A DNA stretch of 64,000 nt from contig NZ_JQEZ01000002.1 of the NCBI RefSeq assembly GCF_000743705.1, positions 791,375 to 855,374 of the forward strand, written 5' to 3'. Source of the stretch: Ruegeria halocynthiae. GTDB lineage: Bacteria; Pseudomonadota; Alphaproteobacteria; Rhodobacterales; Rhodobacteraceae. A model generated the notes under the pieces. It made no database searches, was not told the origin of the DNA, and worked only from the letters and a program-made list of their open reading frames with translations. The position numbers were made by a program, and so were the translations under genes. Shown piece by piece: positions 44,200 to 52,748 of the stretch; the stretch's first letter is position 1; each line of letters opens with the position of its first letter.

Positions 44200-44963
44200 C
44201 AGTCTGCCGTCCAACCTCCGTCAATCAACATCGAAGTGCCCGTGACCAGCGCCGAAGCGTCCGAGGCGAGGTAGCGGACCGCGCCCATAATGTCCTCGAC
44301 CTCTCCCACCCGATCCAGCTTGATCTTTTCCATGATCCACGCAGCGCGTTCGGGGTTGTCAAAGGTGGATTGTGTCAGTGGCGTTCGAATGAAAGTCGGG
44401 CAGACCGTATTGATCCGGATGCCCTGTTTGCCCCATTCGATCGCCATTGATTTGACCATTCCCTCCAGCCCGTGCTTGGTCGCACAATAAAGCGCTCGGT
44501 CGACTCCGCCGACATGCCCCATCTGGCTGGAGATATGGATGATCGAACCGGGCTTATCAGCCTCGATCAACGCGCGGGCGGCGTAGGCCGAAAGGAAATA
44601 GGCAGAACGCAGATTGACATTGGTAACAACATCGAAATCCTCTGGCGTTGTCTCAATCGCCGCGCTGTGCCGAGCGACTCCGGCCGAATTCACCACGACA
44701 TCAAAACTGCGCGTTAAGAAGAGCTGCTCTAACGCGACCAGATCGCCCTGATCCAGCACAAGAGTCTCGGCTGACCAACCCTGTCCCTGCAGAGCGGCGA
44801 CGGTGTCGTTCAACCGGTCCGCACCTCTGGCCGCGCAGACGACATGCGCGCCTGCCTCAGCCAAAGCCACCGCGCAACCCTGCCCTATGCCCGACGAAGC
44901 TCCGGTCACGAGGGCGGTTTCTCCACTCAGTGAAAACGAAGGGGTGCGCGGCAGTTCTGTCAT
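44199..44963 (-). CDS. Short-chain dehydrogenase/reductase
   Basis: A 254-aa classical SDR. TGASSGIG at 20-27 binds NAD(P), NSAG at about 92-95, catalytic serine in IIHISSQMGH, Y159 and K163 in ALYCATKHG, then RINTVCPTFIRTPLT. The residue after the second strand (CAARGADR) favours NADP or NAD ambiguously. Start and stop each share one base with the neighbours (TGATG). It probably oxidises an alcohol or reduces a ketone in the pathway. Confidence 0.93.
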   Translation of the reverse strand: MTELPRTPSFSLSGETALVTGASSGIGQGCAVALAEAGAHVVCAARGADRLNDTVAALQGQGWSAETLVLDQGDLVALEQLFLTRSFDVVVNSAGVARHSAAIETTPEDFDVVTNVNLRSAYFLSAYAARALIEADKPGSIIHISSQMGHVGGVDRALYCATKHGLEGMVKSMAIEWGKQGIRINTVCPTFIRTPLTQSTFDNPERAAWIMEKIKLDRVGEVEDIMGAVRYLASDASALVTGTSMLIDGGWTAD

Positions 44964-46015
44964 CAGCTCATTCCATCCGGTATTTCAATGCAGCCCATAT
45001 TGCGGGCCTTGTTGAATTCCCGCAGACGGGCAAAGACGTCAACGCCAAGCTGCCGGTAGGCGTCCAGCAAATCGACCAAAACCCAGTTTTCACGGACGCG
45101 CCCGTTTTCCAACCGCCAGAAGTCGAGGCTACGCATCGTGATTTTCTTGCCCGAGGGTGCGATCCCCAGCCAACCGTCATGGGTCACGGTCTGGATCATG
45201 TTGGGCCAGCCAGTCACAGCCGCGTATTCGCCATCACCAAAGAAGTGATAGGTGATCTCGTCCACGTATTGCCCCCGGTCCGGCATCCCGTTCAGGAACG
45301 GGATCTGGTGCCAGTTGCGAAAGCCCGCATACCCGCGCCCGGTACCGATGCCCGAAGGACCGTACCAGTTCATCCGGGGATGCCAGAACCGCCCCATCTC
45401 CATGACCTCGGGGCCGCCTTGCGTCGGGTGTTTCTTGAGATGCTCCAACATGTCGATGATGTGCTGGCAGGTCGCCTTGCCCTTGGCCGCGTCATAGGGG
45501 CCGGGCACGAAGCCGTCCTGTGTGGCTGGTCCGGGCACGTGCCATTCGCGCCCCAGACTGGGGGACATCGGCCAGGCACCCGCCTGCATCATCACCTCGG
45601 GAATATCCCAAAGCGCCTGCATTTCAACGACCTTGCCGTCCTCAAATCGATAGAATTCGTGGAACCTCATGGTCACCTGATGACCGGTGGGCGGGATTTT
45701 GAGCCACGGACCGGTGAAAGTACCCGTGTAGTAGCCACCACAACCAACCCAGTCCGCGCCGTCTTCGTCAGGCCCGCCCATGACGATGTAATCGCGGCGC
45801 TCCAGATCGGGCCAAGCGGCGAACAAATCCTTGAAGGCACAGTCATAGAAAGCATCGCTACCGATACTATCGCCAAAAGGATGGCACAGGTGGAATACAG
45901 TGTCTGGAGTCGCCGCCCCGGCCAGCGCCTTGCGGACACCGGTCTCGGAAAAGTCGTACATCGCGGCCCTGAGCGGAGCGATCAGGGCCTTGTGCTGGGT
46001 GTGCACGTCACTCAT
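44963..46015 (-). CDS. Tandem NTF2/SnoaL-like protein
   Basis: A 350-aa protein with two NTF2-like halves (about 10-150 and 200-335). The second half ends [20 protein letters not shown] and [20 protein letters not shown], which aligns by eye with the single-domain protein at 47355-47885 and the double protein at 52749-53762. The three are paralogues. The first half has [20 protein letters not shown]. It shares one base with the SDR start and four with the HisD-type gene. Catalytic residues are not certain. Confidence 0.85.
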   Translation of the reverse strand: MSDVHTQHKALIAPLRAAMYDFSETGVRKALAGAATPDTVFHLCHPFGDSIGSDAFYDCAFKDLFAAWPDLERRDYIVMGGPDEDGADWVGCGGYYTGTFTGPWLKIPPTGHQVTMRFHEFYRFEDGKVVEMQALWDIPEVMMQAGAWPMSPSLGREWHVPGPATQDGFVPGPYDAAKGKATCQHIIDMLEHLKKHPTQGGPEVMEMGRFWHPRMNWYGPSGIGTGRGYAGFRNWHQIPFLNGMPDRGQYVDEITYHFFGDGEYAAVTGWPNMIQTVTHDGWLGIAPSGKKITMRSLDFWRLENGRVRENWVLVDLLDAYRQLGVDVFARLREFNKARNMGCIEIPDGMS

Positions 46016-47343
46016 TCAGCAGCATCCCGATACGGCGCGGGTTCGCCGTAAGGTACGTTGATTCCGCCATAACGGCGCACCCGCACATTGCACTGCTCGG
46101 CGTGGCCAACGAAACCTTCCAGCATACACAGGCGTGAGCCGTATTCGCCAATCAGCGTCGCCGCCTCATCAGTCAGAACCTTCTGATAGCTGTGCGTTTT
46201 CAGGTACTTACCAACCCACAACCCCCCAGTATATCGGCCTGCCTTCTTCGTTGGCAGCGTATGGTTCGTACCAATTACTTTGTCCCCGTTCGAAACATTA
46301 GTACGCGGCCCAAGGAACAGCGCGCCGTAGCAAGTCATATTCTCAAGGAACCAATCGTCGCGATCTGTCATCACCTGAACATGTTCCGAGGCAATACCGT
46401 CAGCGACTTGCAGCATCTCATCATACGTGTCGCAGATGATCACTTCGCCATATTCTTCCCAGGACACTTTAGCGGTGTCGGCGGTCGGCAGGATACCCAA
46501 CAGACGGTCCACCTCGGTCAGTGTCTCTTCGGCAAGTTTGCGAGAGTTGGTCAGCAACACGCAGGGGCTGTTATAGCCATGCTCAGCCTGCCCCAAAAGA
46601 TCGGTTGCGCACAACTCGGCATCCGCTGCGGTCTCATCCGCGATGACCATGGTTTCGGTGGGACCGGCAAACAAATCAATGCCGACGCGCCCGAATAGCT
46701 GGCGTTTGGCCTCCGCGACAAAAGCGTTGCCCGGACCAACCAGCATATGAACCGGGTCGATTGTCTCGGTCCCCAGCGCCATGGCGCCGATGGCCTGAAT
46801 GCCGCCCATGACGTAGATCTCATGCGCCCCACCAAGATACATTGCCGCAATCACAGCTGGGTTTGGCTTGCCGTTGAATGGGGGCGTACATGCGATGATG
46901 CGCGGAACACCCGCCACCGAAGCCGTCGCAACCGACATATGGGCCGATGCCACCATTGGGAACTTGCCACCGGGGACGTAACATCCCACCGATTGCACGG
47001 GGATGTTCTTATGACCAAGGATAACCCCCGGCAGAGTTTCTACCTCGATGTCCAACATCGAGTCCCGCTGAGCTTGTGCAAAGTTGCGAACTTGCTCTTG
47101 GGCGAATTTGATATCGGCCAGTTCGCGGTCAGACAATTGCGCAATCAGGTCGTCGATTTCCTGTTGGCACAAGCGGAACGAAGCGGGCGAATAGTTGTCG
47201 AATTTCTCACTCAGCTGACGCACCGCAACATCACCGCGGGTTTCGATGTCTTTCAGAGTTGCTTCGACCACGGCGCGGGTCTTGGCATCATCTTCTGCCC
47301 GGTCTGCATCGGATTTACCGCGTTTAAGATACTCGATTGCCAT
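46012..47343 (-). CDS. HisD-family dehydrogenase, probably not histidine biosynthesis
   Basis: A 443-aa zinc and NAD-dependent dehydrogenase of the histidinol dehydrogenase family. All metal and catalytic positions are present: Q252 and H255 in [13 protein letters not shown]320-H321 in IASEHVQV, D354 and NHTLPT, and H414 in EGFVGHAEQ. No other his gene is near. In several roseobacters HisD homologues oxidise other diols, for example the sulfopropanediol dehydrogenase HpsN, so a catabolic two-step alcohol-to-acid oxidation is likely here. ATG 47343 was chosen, 12 bp after the upstream gene. Confidence 0.88.
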   Translation of the reverse strand: MAIEYLKRGKSDADRAEDDAKTRAVVEATLKDIETRGDVAVRQLSEKFDNYSPASFRLCQQEIDDLIAQLSDRELADIKFAQEQVRNFAQAQRDSMLDIEVETLPGVILGHKNIPVQSVGCYVPGGKFPMVASAHMSVATASVAGVPRIIACTPPFNGKPNPAVIAAMYLGGAHEIYVMGGIQAIGAMALGTETIDPVHMLVGPGNAFVAEAKRQLFGRVGIDLFAGPTETMVIADETAADAELCATDLLGQAEHGYNSPCVLLTNSRKLAEETLTEVDRLLGILPTADTAKVSWEEYGEVIICDTYDEMLQVADGIASEHVQVMTDRDDWFLENMTCYGALFLGPRTNVSNGDKVIGTNHTLPTKKAGRYTGGLWVGKYLKTHSYQKVLTDEAATLIGEYGSRLCMLEGFVGHAEQCNVRVRRYGGINVPYGEPAPYRDAAE

Positions 47344-47354
47344 GTTTCCAATCC

Positions 47355-47885
47355 TCAATTTTCGGGCCGGGGTGGACATTTTTCACCCCGGTCAAATGCT
47401 TCCCAGCCTTCGCCGTTGAACAGGTCGACGCCCAGTTGCGCCGCGACATGAGGGAAATCGACATTCACCCAGTTGTCGACGATCTTGCCGTCAACGACTT
47501 TCCAGAAATCCATGTAGCGGATCTCGACCCGCTTGCCGGTGGGGGCGATGCCCAGAAACTCACCCGTATGGGTCGCTTCCTGGCGGCCAAAGGCTGCTGC
47601 CCATTCGCCCATGTATAGGCGGGCCTCATCAATGCAGGTCTTGTCCGAAAACGCTGCTTGGAACGGACGCTGCCAGTTTTCCTGAAACTCTTTCAGGCCG
47701 GTTTTAGTGCCGCAGCCTTGATTGCCCATCCAGCGGAAGCCTTGGGTGAAGAATTCTCCGATATCATCAATGCGGTGGTCGTTCAGACCATCCACCATGG
47801 TTTCGATCACGCGGCGCGTATCTTCGGTTTTGCTCATGTCCGTGCCGCGAGTTAGAACCGCTTGTTCGGGGCGAGAACCTTTCAT
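47355..47885 (-). CDS. Single-domain NTF2/SnoaL-like protein
   Basis: A 176-aa protein. The NTF2-like core reads [38 protein letters not shown] and [19 protein letters not shown]. It is clearly a paralogue of the second halves of the proteins at 44963 and 52749. AAAGGATATAGGT precedes the ATG. A large hairpin lies just upstream of this ribosome site. It stands between the ABC-importer genes and the HisD-type gene in one series, so it probably acts early in the pathway. Confidence 0.83.
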   Translation of the reverse strand: MKGSRPEQAVLTRGTDMSKTEDTRRVIETMVDGLNDHRIDDIGEFFTQGFRWMGNQGCGTKTGLKEFQENWQRPFQAAFSDKTCIDEARLYMGEWAAAFGRQEATHTGEFLGIAPTGKRVEIRYMDFWKVVDGKIVDNWVNVDFPHVAAQLGVDLFNGEGWEAFDRGEKCPPRPEN

Positions 47886-47898
47886 ACCTATATCCTTT

Positions 47899-47963
47899 CA
47901 GGTTGCCAGAGGGAGAGTTTGGGGGTCGCAGCCCCAATACTCAGAAAGTCCCTCGGCAACCTG
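47899..47963 (-). promoter_or_regulatory. Large intercistronic hairpin before the NTF2-like gene
   Basis: CAGGTTGCC (47899-47907) pairs perfectly with GGCAACCTG (47955-47963), and GAGGGA with TCCCTC continues the stem. An inner TTGGGG/CCCCAA forms the tip. The base of the stem is 2 bases from the ribosome site of the next gene. It may protect or punctuate the mRNA between importer and enzyme genes. Confidence 0.6.
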
Positions 47964-48012
47964 TTCAGTGCCGGGTGGCGCGACATGGCGTTATGTCGGG
48001 CATGGTTGCTCA

Positions 48013-49167
48013 TTAGCCCTTGACCGCTCCGGCTGTCAGGCCACTCACGATCTGGCGCTGGAAGATAAGAACAAGGAAAATCAAGGGCGCAGTGATCGAC
48101 ACAGCGGCAGCCACGGCAACCACTTGATCGGTTGTGGTGGTCTCGCGGTTGAACATGCCGACGATGGCGGGAACCATTGTCTGGTTCTGTGCGTCCAGCA
48201 ACAGCGCAGTGACCAAAAAGTCATTATAGGCCAGAAGGAAGCTGAACAGCCCTGTGGTAATCACTCCCGGCCACATCACCGGCATGATGACACGGCGAAA
48301 GGCCTGGAAGTGGCTGCACCCATCCACGCGGGCGGCCTCGTCCAGCTCAGCCGGTATGTTCTGAAAGAACGAACGCAGCATCCAGATGGTGAAGGGCTGA
48401 TTAATGGCGACGAGCACAGCGATCACCGCGAAGGGTTTGCCGTATAGGGTCGGCGCATTCTCTCCCAAGATCGGGGCCAACCATTCAGCCGAATTGACGA
48501 AAACCGGCAGATAGCCTGCCACCAGCACCGAATGTGGCAATGCGCGGAAGACCAGCGCGACAATCAGTATCCAGAACGCCAGGGTCGAACCCGAGCGTGC
48601 CAGACCATAGCCTGCGAGCGTGCCTACGGTCAGTGACACCGTCACCACACCGGTTGTCACGATCAGCGAATTCTTGAAGTTGTTCGAAAAACCCCGGTCG
48701 ATCCAGACGGTCTTGTAGTGTTCTGTCGTCAGGCCCAGCACATCCCGACCCAAAGGGCCGAACCACGGGTTCAGCACGTTCAATATGGCAGGCAGGATTA
48801 CAAAGAACGCTAAGAGAAAGCCAACCAGGACGACCAGCGCGCCAATGACCCACACAAACCACTCCTGCCCGGGCCCCGAGTATGATTTGACCATCGACGG
48901 CAGGGTTTTGGTGGCGACCACAATCGTGGCCCAGATCACCGCGATTCCCAGAACGATGTCCAGCAATGAAAGACCCTTACCGCCGCCCAACGTGGCCGGG
49001 CCGAAGATGACGTTCAACGCATTGCTGTCGAAGGCATCGACCGGTGATTTGAAGCTCATCACCACGATCCAGAAGATCGGGAAAGCCGCGATCAGGCACC
49101 AAAGCGCCAGAAAGATGTTCGAGGTCAGCCGCAAGCTGAAAGGCTGGCGTAGCGCGCGCGAGGACAT
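48013..49167 (-). CDS. ABC-importer permease, MalG/sugar type, with insertion
   Basis: A 384-aa inner-membrane protein, about 100 residues longer than the usual 280. The EAA motif is DEAARVDGCSHFQAFRRVIM. After the first helix and SFKSPVDAF there is an insertion (about 50-150) with two extra hydrophobic segments (LDIVLGIAVIWATIVVATK, WFVWVIGALVVLVGFLLAFF) before EHYKTVW, where family members continue. AAAGGAGG precedes ATG 49167. It pairs with the permease upstream, one base away. Confidence 0.9.
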   Translation of the reverse strand: MSSRALRQPFSLRLTSNIFLALWCLIAAFPIFWIVVMSFKSPVDAFDSNALNVIFGPATLGGGKGLSLLDIVLGIAVIWATIVVATKTLPSMVKSYSGPGQEWFVWVIGALVVLVGFLLAFFVILPAILNVLNPWFGPLGRDVLGLTTEHYKTVWIDRGFSNNFKNSLIVTTGVVTVSLTVGTLAGYGLARSGSTLAFWILIVALVFRALPHSVLVAGYLPVFVNSAEWLAPILGENAPTLYGKPFAVIAVLVAINQPFTIWMLRSFFQNIPAELDEAARVDGCSHFQAFRRVIMPVMWPGVITTGLFSFLLAYNDFLVTALLLDAQNQTMVPAIVGMFNRETTTTDQVVAVAAAVSITAPLIFLVLIFQRQIVSGLTAGAVKG

Positions 49168-49168
49168 A

Positions 49169-50191
49169 TCAGTGACCTCCTTTGTGATCGCGCCAGGTGC
49201 GGCGCAGCGGCAGGATAAGCAGGATAACGACACCGATCATGGTCAACATCGAGTTCGCCGAGGCACGGCTGATTGACCGGTTACCCGCCTGATCAGGCGT
49301 CAGGTAGTCGAAGGTCAGCCATTGCAGCGAGATGACGTAACCCTGGCTCGAGAAACCAACGATCTCTTCGAAGACACGGTAGCTGTCCATCAGGTGGATC
49401 ATCGCAACAAAGATGATCAAGGGCATCAGGTGCGGGATGACGATGTATTTCAGTCGCTGCCAGCGGGTAGCCCCGTCAATCACCGCACTTTCCAAACTGT
49501 CCTGATTGACCGTTTGCAGACCGGCATAGAAAATGATCGCTGCAAAGGGGGCGACGTGCCAGACGCGGTAGAGCATCATCAGAAGCTCGATGGTCCAAGC
49601 TTGAGCAAACAGAGCGATGTCGCGGTTCAGCCACCATTCCATCATTGCGGTCAGGATACCGTCGCCCCGGAACAGCCAATTGATCGACAGCACACCAATT
49701 ACCGGCGTGATGATGAATGGCAGCAATGAGACAAATATCACCGGTCCACGGATCGTTTTGGCCGCGTTGTTGATCAGAATTGCGATCCCAAGCCCGCACC
49801 CGACAACCAGCGGCAGAGTGATCAGTGTGAAGGTCAAAGTGAACCGCAGGGCTTTCCAGAAGTTAATCGTCGAAAGTACATGCCAACTGCCGTCGCTTAT
49901 GGCGCGCCAGGCCCGTTCGGGCTCCAGAACGTTACGGTAGCTTTGCAACCCGACATATTGGGTTTGCGTAATGATCTCGCCATGATCATCCAGCATAGGT
50001 TGCGACACTTGTTCGGTCACACAGGTCTGCGTCAGGAAACCGGGCGTGCAAGTTTCCTTTTCAACCGTCTCATAGATTGGCTGGGTGACATAGAAACTCT
50101 GCTTAAACACGCTGACCAAAGGGAACGCGATGAAGAGAAGCATCATAAAGACAGAGGGGCCGACAAAGGCGGCAAATGTCCGGAAATTCAT
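49169..50191 (-). CDS. ABC-importer permease, MalF/sugar type
   Basis: A 340-aa inner-membrane protein with six or more helices. The EAA loop is ESAVIDGATRWQRLKYIVIP. Between the first helix and YVGLQSYRNVL lies an unusual periplasmic insert of about 45 residues with two cysteines (EKETCTPGFLTQTCVTEQ), possibly a disulfide loop. It forms the heterodimeric channel with the downstream permease. Confidence 0.92.
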   Translation of the reverse strand: MNFRTFAAFVGPSVFMMLLFIAFPLVSVFKQSFYVTQPIYETVEKETCTPGFLTQTCVTEQVSQPMLDDHGEIITQTQYVGLQSYRNVLEPERAWRAISDGSWHVLSTINFWKALRFTLTFTLITLPLVVGCGLGIAILINNAAKTIRGPVIFVSLLPFIITPVIGVLSINWLFRGDGILTAMMEWWLNRDIALFAQAWTIELLMMLYRVWHVAPFAAIIFYAGLQTVNQDSLESAVIDGATRWQRLKYIVIPHLMPLIIFVAMIHLMDSYRVFEEIVGFSSQGYVISLQWLTFDYLTPDQAGNRSISRASANSMLTMIGVVILLILPLRRTWRDHKGGH

Positions 50192-50227
50192 GGCTCTGCC
50201 TTTCTCATGTTTCTCAAGGGAAAAGGC

Positions 50228-50249
50228 CGGGAGGGCCCAAGCCCTCCCG
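50228..50249 (-). promoter_or_regulatory. Intercistronic hairpin after the binding-protein gene
   Basis: CGGGAGGGC (50228-50236) and GCCCTCCCG (50241-50249) form a perfect 9-bp stem with a 4-base loop, followed on the minus strand by GGCCTTTTCCC. Such hairpins after binding-protein genes raise their mRNA level over the permeases by blocking decay or by partial termination. Confidence 0.7.
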
Positions 50250-50258
50250 TAGGAAGGA

Positions 50259-51470
50259 TCAGTTGCTGATCAGACCAGCTTCTTTAGCGGCGGTGATGTA
50301 ATCGGCCTCAATATCGGCCAGTGTAGTCTGCGCATCCTTGGCGCCGGTCAGGTAATCGGCCAGACCGTTACCCAGAGAGGTGTGCATGATGCCCATCGGG
50401 CTCGAGGCGGGATACGCCTTGGCACCGCCTTCTGCGGAAGCTGCAGCTCCAGCCGCCAAGGCACCTGCCGAATAGGCTGGGCTTAGCCAGACGGCGACAT
50501 CGTTGTTCGCGCTGACCGTATCGCTGTCCATCCCCTCAAGGGCCACACGAAAGGCAGCATCGGCCTCTTCGTCGCTAATATTCGACGCCAGCACGATGCC
50601 GTCCCACCAGATAGTGGTCGCCGGTAATGCCGAACCCATCGGTGCAGCGGCCATGGTCACTTTGCCGACAACCTGGCTTTCAGTTTCGTCATTCATTGCC
50701 GCTGCACGACTGGCCCACAGGTTCGCCATGGCAATCTTGCCCTGCTGGAACTGCTGCTGAACATAGGTCGAGTCAGATACCAGATATTCTGGATCCATGA
50801 ACTCGGTCATTGCTTTCAGGGTTTCCAGCGCCGCAACGCCCTGCTCATTGTTAATCGCGGGCATGTTGCCGTCGCCAAAGAACGCCCCACCCTCGCCGAG
50901 GTACATGTTGACGAATTCCTGACCGAGGTTCCATCCCGTCTTGAAAGTGCCGCCGATCGGATAATCCATGACACCGGCTTCTTTGATCTTGGCAGCGGCT
51001 GCCAGAACGTCGGCGTAGGATTTTGGTTCTTCGATACCCAGTTCAGCCAGAACATCATCGCGATACATTAGGTGCTGAGCATTGACCATCATCGCAATGG
51101 CCATGGTCTTGCCATCCACCTTGATCAACTGGTTAGGCAGCAAATCTTGGCCGTACTTCTCGACCAGATCGTCCAGCGGGCGGATCGTACCCGCGTTTAG
51201 CAATGGCACCAGTGTCGCATTGGACACGCCACCAATTTGATACAGCGCGGGATCAGCGGCAAAAGCTTCCGGCTGTTTTTCGCGGAATTCTTGGTCCAGC
51301 GAGGCGCTGAAGTTCCCACATTCAGCCATCGCATCGGTGACCGCTTTCCATGCTTCAAAACCGGCTGATAGCGATTTCAGCGGCACGTCATTTTCAAACG
51401 AACAGGCAGCCCATGCGCCACTTGCAGCGATGGACATGGCACCTGCCATGAGGATCGTCTTGAGTTTCAT
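50259..51470 (-). CDS. ABC-importer substrate-binding protein
   Basis: A 403-aa periplasmic protein with a signal peptide (MKLKTILMAGAMSIAASGAWA). The mature part has the cluster 1 sugar-binding fold: KQPEAFAADPALYQIGGVSN-type segment, LLNAGTIRPLDDLVEKYGQD, DGKTMAIAMMVNAQHLMYRD and GIEEPKSYADVLAAA. The ligand is not evident. An early cysteine follows the signal by one residue (WAACSFEND), but the lipobox is poor. It is the first step in uptake of the compound degraded by this cluster. Confidence 0.92.
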   Translation of the reverse strand: MKLKTILMAGAMSIAASGAWAACSFENDVPLKSLSAGFEAWKAVTDAMAECGNFSASLDQEFREKQPEAFAADPALYQIGGVSNATLVPLLNAGTIRPLDDLVEKYGQDLLPNQLIKVDGKTMAIAMMVNAQHLMYRDDVLAELGIEEPKSYADVLAAAAKIKEAGVMDYPIGGTFKTGWNLGQEFVNMYLGEGGAFFGDGNMPAINNEQGVAALETLKAMTEFMDPEYLVSDSTYVQQQFQQGKIAMANLWASRAAAMNDETESQVVGKVTMAAAPMGSALPATTIWWDGIVLASNISDEEADAAFRVALEGMDSDTVSANNDVAVWLSPAYSAGALAAGAAASAEGGAKAYPASSPMGIMHTSLGNGLADYLTGAKDAQTTLADIEADYITAAKEAGLISN

Positions 51471-51518
51471 GCGTTTCTCCCTGTCAGGATCGGTCCGTCG
51501 TCGACGTCCGGACCGGTG

Positions 51519-52592
51519 TTAAGCCCGTTTGGGCTGTTTGTGGGGGTGTTCCCCGATCCGCGCACCGCTTTCCGCTTCGAAAAGGTGACAGATTTCTTTG
51601 GGCACTGTGAATGAGACCGGTTCTCCAATCTCGGCGCGGAAGGCTTTGTCGGCTTTAACCGAAACCAGCGCTCCACCGACCCGGACCGAGATCATGGTCG
51701 CGTCGCCCAACAGTTCCAGCGTGTAGATCGGTGCGGTAATCTGGCCATTTCCTTCGGCAAGACTGGCATCCTCGGCCCTAAAGCCCAGCGTCATCGGGCC
51801 GTCCGGTGCATCGACCGAAATTTCGACGTGCTCGGCGCGGAAAACGCCGCCCGATACCTCGCCGTCCATCAAGTTCATTGCGGGCGAGCCGATAAAGCTG
51901 GCCACAAAAGTATTCGCAGGCCGGTCATATATTTCGGTCGGACTTCCGACTTGCTGAACCACGCCCTGTTTCATCACCACAACACGGTCGGCCAGCGTCA
52001 TGGCTTCGATCTGGTCATGGGTCACGTAAATGGTGGTGACAGCCAATTCATGGCTAAGGTTCTTGATTTGTGCCCGGGTCGAAACCCTTAGCTTGGCATC
52101 CAGATTTGACAGCGGCTCGTCCATCAGGAACACATTCGGCTCGCGTACAATGGCGCGGGCCAGCGCCACGCGTTGCCGCTGACCACCCGACAACTCGGCA
52201 GGCTTCCGGTGCAGGAAATCGTCCAGTTCGACCATCGCGCTGGCGCTGCGCACCTTATCGTCATGGGTCGTCGGGTCGATACCGCGCACTTTCAGCGGAA
52301 ATCGGATGTTTTCATAGACGTTCATATTGGGATAGAGCGCGTAGCTCTGGAACACCATCGCAACGTCGCGGTCCTTGGGCTCAAGATCGTTGACCACCTT
52401 GCCGTCAACCAGGATTTCACCCTCGGTCACGTCCTCGAGACCGGCAATCATGCGCATCGTGGTGGTCTTGCCGCAGCCCGACGGGCCGAGCAGCACCAGA
52501 AACTCGCGATCCGCGATCGTCAGGTCGAAATTGTGGACCCCAACGAATGAGCCCCATCGCTTGCCGACGTTCCGCAATTGAATTTCCGCCAT
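51519..52592 (-). CDS. ABC-importer ATPase, UgpC/MsmK/MalK type
   Basis: A 357-aa ATPase. Walker A GPSGCGKTTT (37-46), Q-loop FQSYALYPNM, signature LSGGQRQRVALARAI (134-148), Walker B FLMDEPLSNLD and the switch H192 in THDQIEAMTLADRV. A C-terminal TOBE-like regulatory domain follows (PMTLGFRAEDASLAEGNG). It powers both permeases downstream. ATG 52592 was chosen. The ribosome site is replaced by a run of ten G on the coding strand, which is unusual. It is the promoter-proximal gene of the long minus-strand series. Confidence 0.95.
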   Translation of the reverse strand: MAEIQLRNVGKRWGSFVGVHNFDLTIADREFLVLLGPSGCGKTTTMRMIAGLEDVTEGEILVDGKVVNDLEPKDRDVAMVFQSYALYPNMNVYENIRFPLKVRGIDPTTHDDKVRSASAMVELDDFLHRKPAELSGGQRQRVALARAIVREPNVFLMDEPLSNLDAKLRVSTRAQIKNLSHELAVTTIYVTHDQIEAMTLADRVVVMKQGVVQQVGSPTEIYDRPANTFVASFIGSPAMNLMDGEVSGGVFRAEHVEISVDAPDGPMTLGFRAEDASLAEGNGQITAPIYTLELLGDATMISVRVGGALVSVKADKAFRAEIGEPVSFTVPKEICHLFEAESGARIGEHPHKQPKRA

Positions 52593-52596
52593 GGTG

Positions 52597-52606
52597 CCCC
52601 CCCCCC
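52597..52606 (-). repeat. Homopolymer tract of ten G upstream of the ABC ATPase gene
   Basis: On the coding strand the ten G lie 4 bases before the ATG, where a ribosome site should be. Slippage of such a tract changes spacing or strength of initiation, so expression could vary by phase. The length may also include a sequencing error. Confidence 0.75.
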
Positions 52607-52619
52607 GCAAGGAATCATC

Positions 52620-52635
52620 TTGCATACGCTTGCAA
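52620..52635. promoter_or_regulatory. LacI-type operator, site 1
   Basis: TTGCATACGCTTGCAA, a 16-base dyad with one arm slightly changed. It lies 28 bases upstream of the ABC ATPase start. Confidence 0.72.
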
Positions 52636-52673
52636 AACTGTAATTCGCATATATCAAATCAGGCAAGACTTTT

Positions 52674-52689
52674 TTGCATACGTATGCAA
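52674..52689. promoter_or_regulatory. LacI-type operator, site 2
   Basis: TTGCATACGTATGCAA, a perfect 16-base palindrome, 54 bases from site 1 centre to centre (about five helical turns). It lies between the divergent operons, 60 bases before the plus-strand NTF2-like gene. The LacI-family protein of this cluster is the likely binder. Confidence 0.8.
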
Positions 52690-52748
52690 ACCTACAAAAA
52701 ATACCCGACTCACACCGGCCTCGCGCCTCTCGTAAAACCCTGATTACA

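Noticed and set aside
44648..46051. 467-codon plus-strand frame opposite the SDR and NTF2-like genes
   Set aside because: It crosses the boundary of two coupled real genes and shows no domain. It arises from codon bias on the other strand.
46012..47343. Histidine biosynthesis hisD
   Set aside because: No his gene is near, and the gene is embedded in a LacI-controlled catabolic series.
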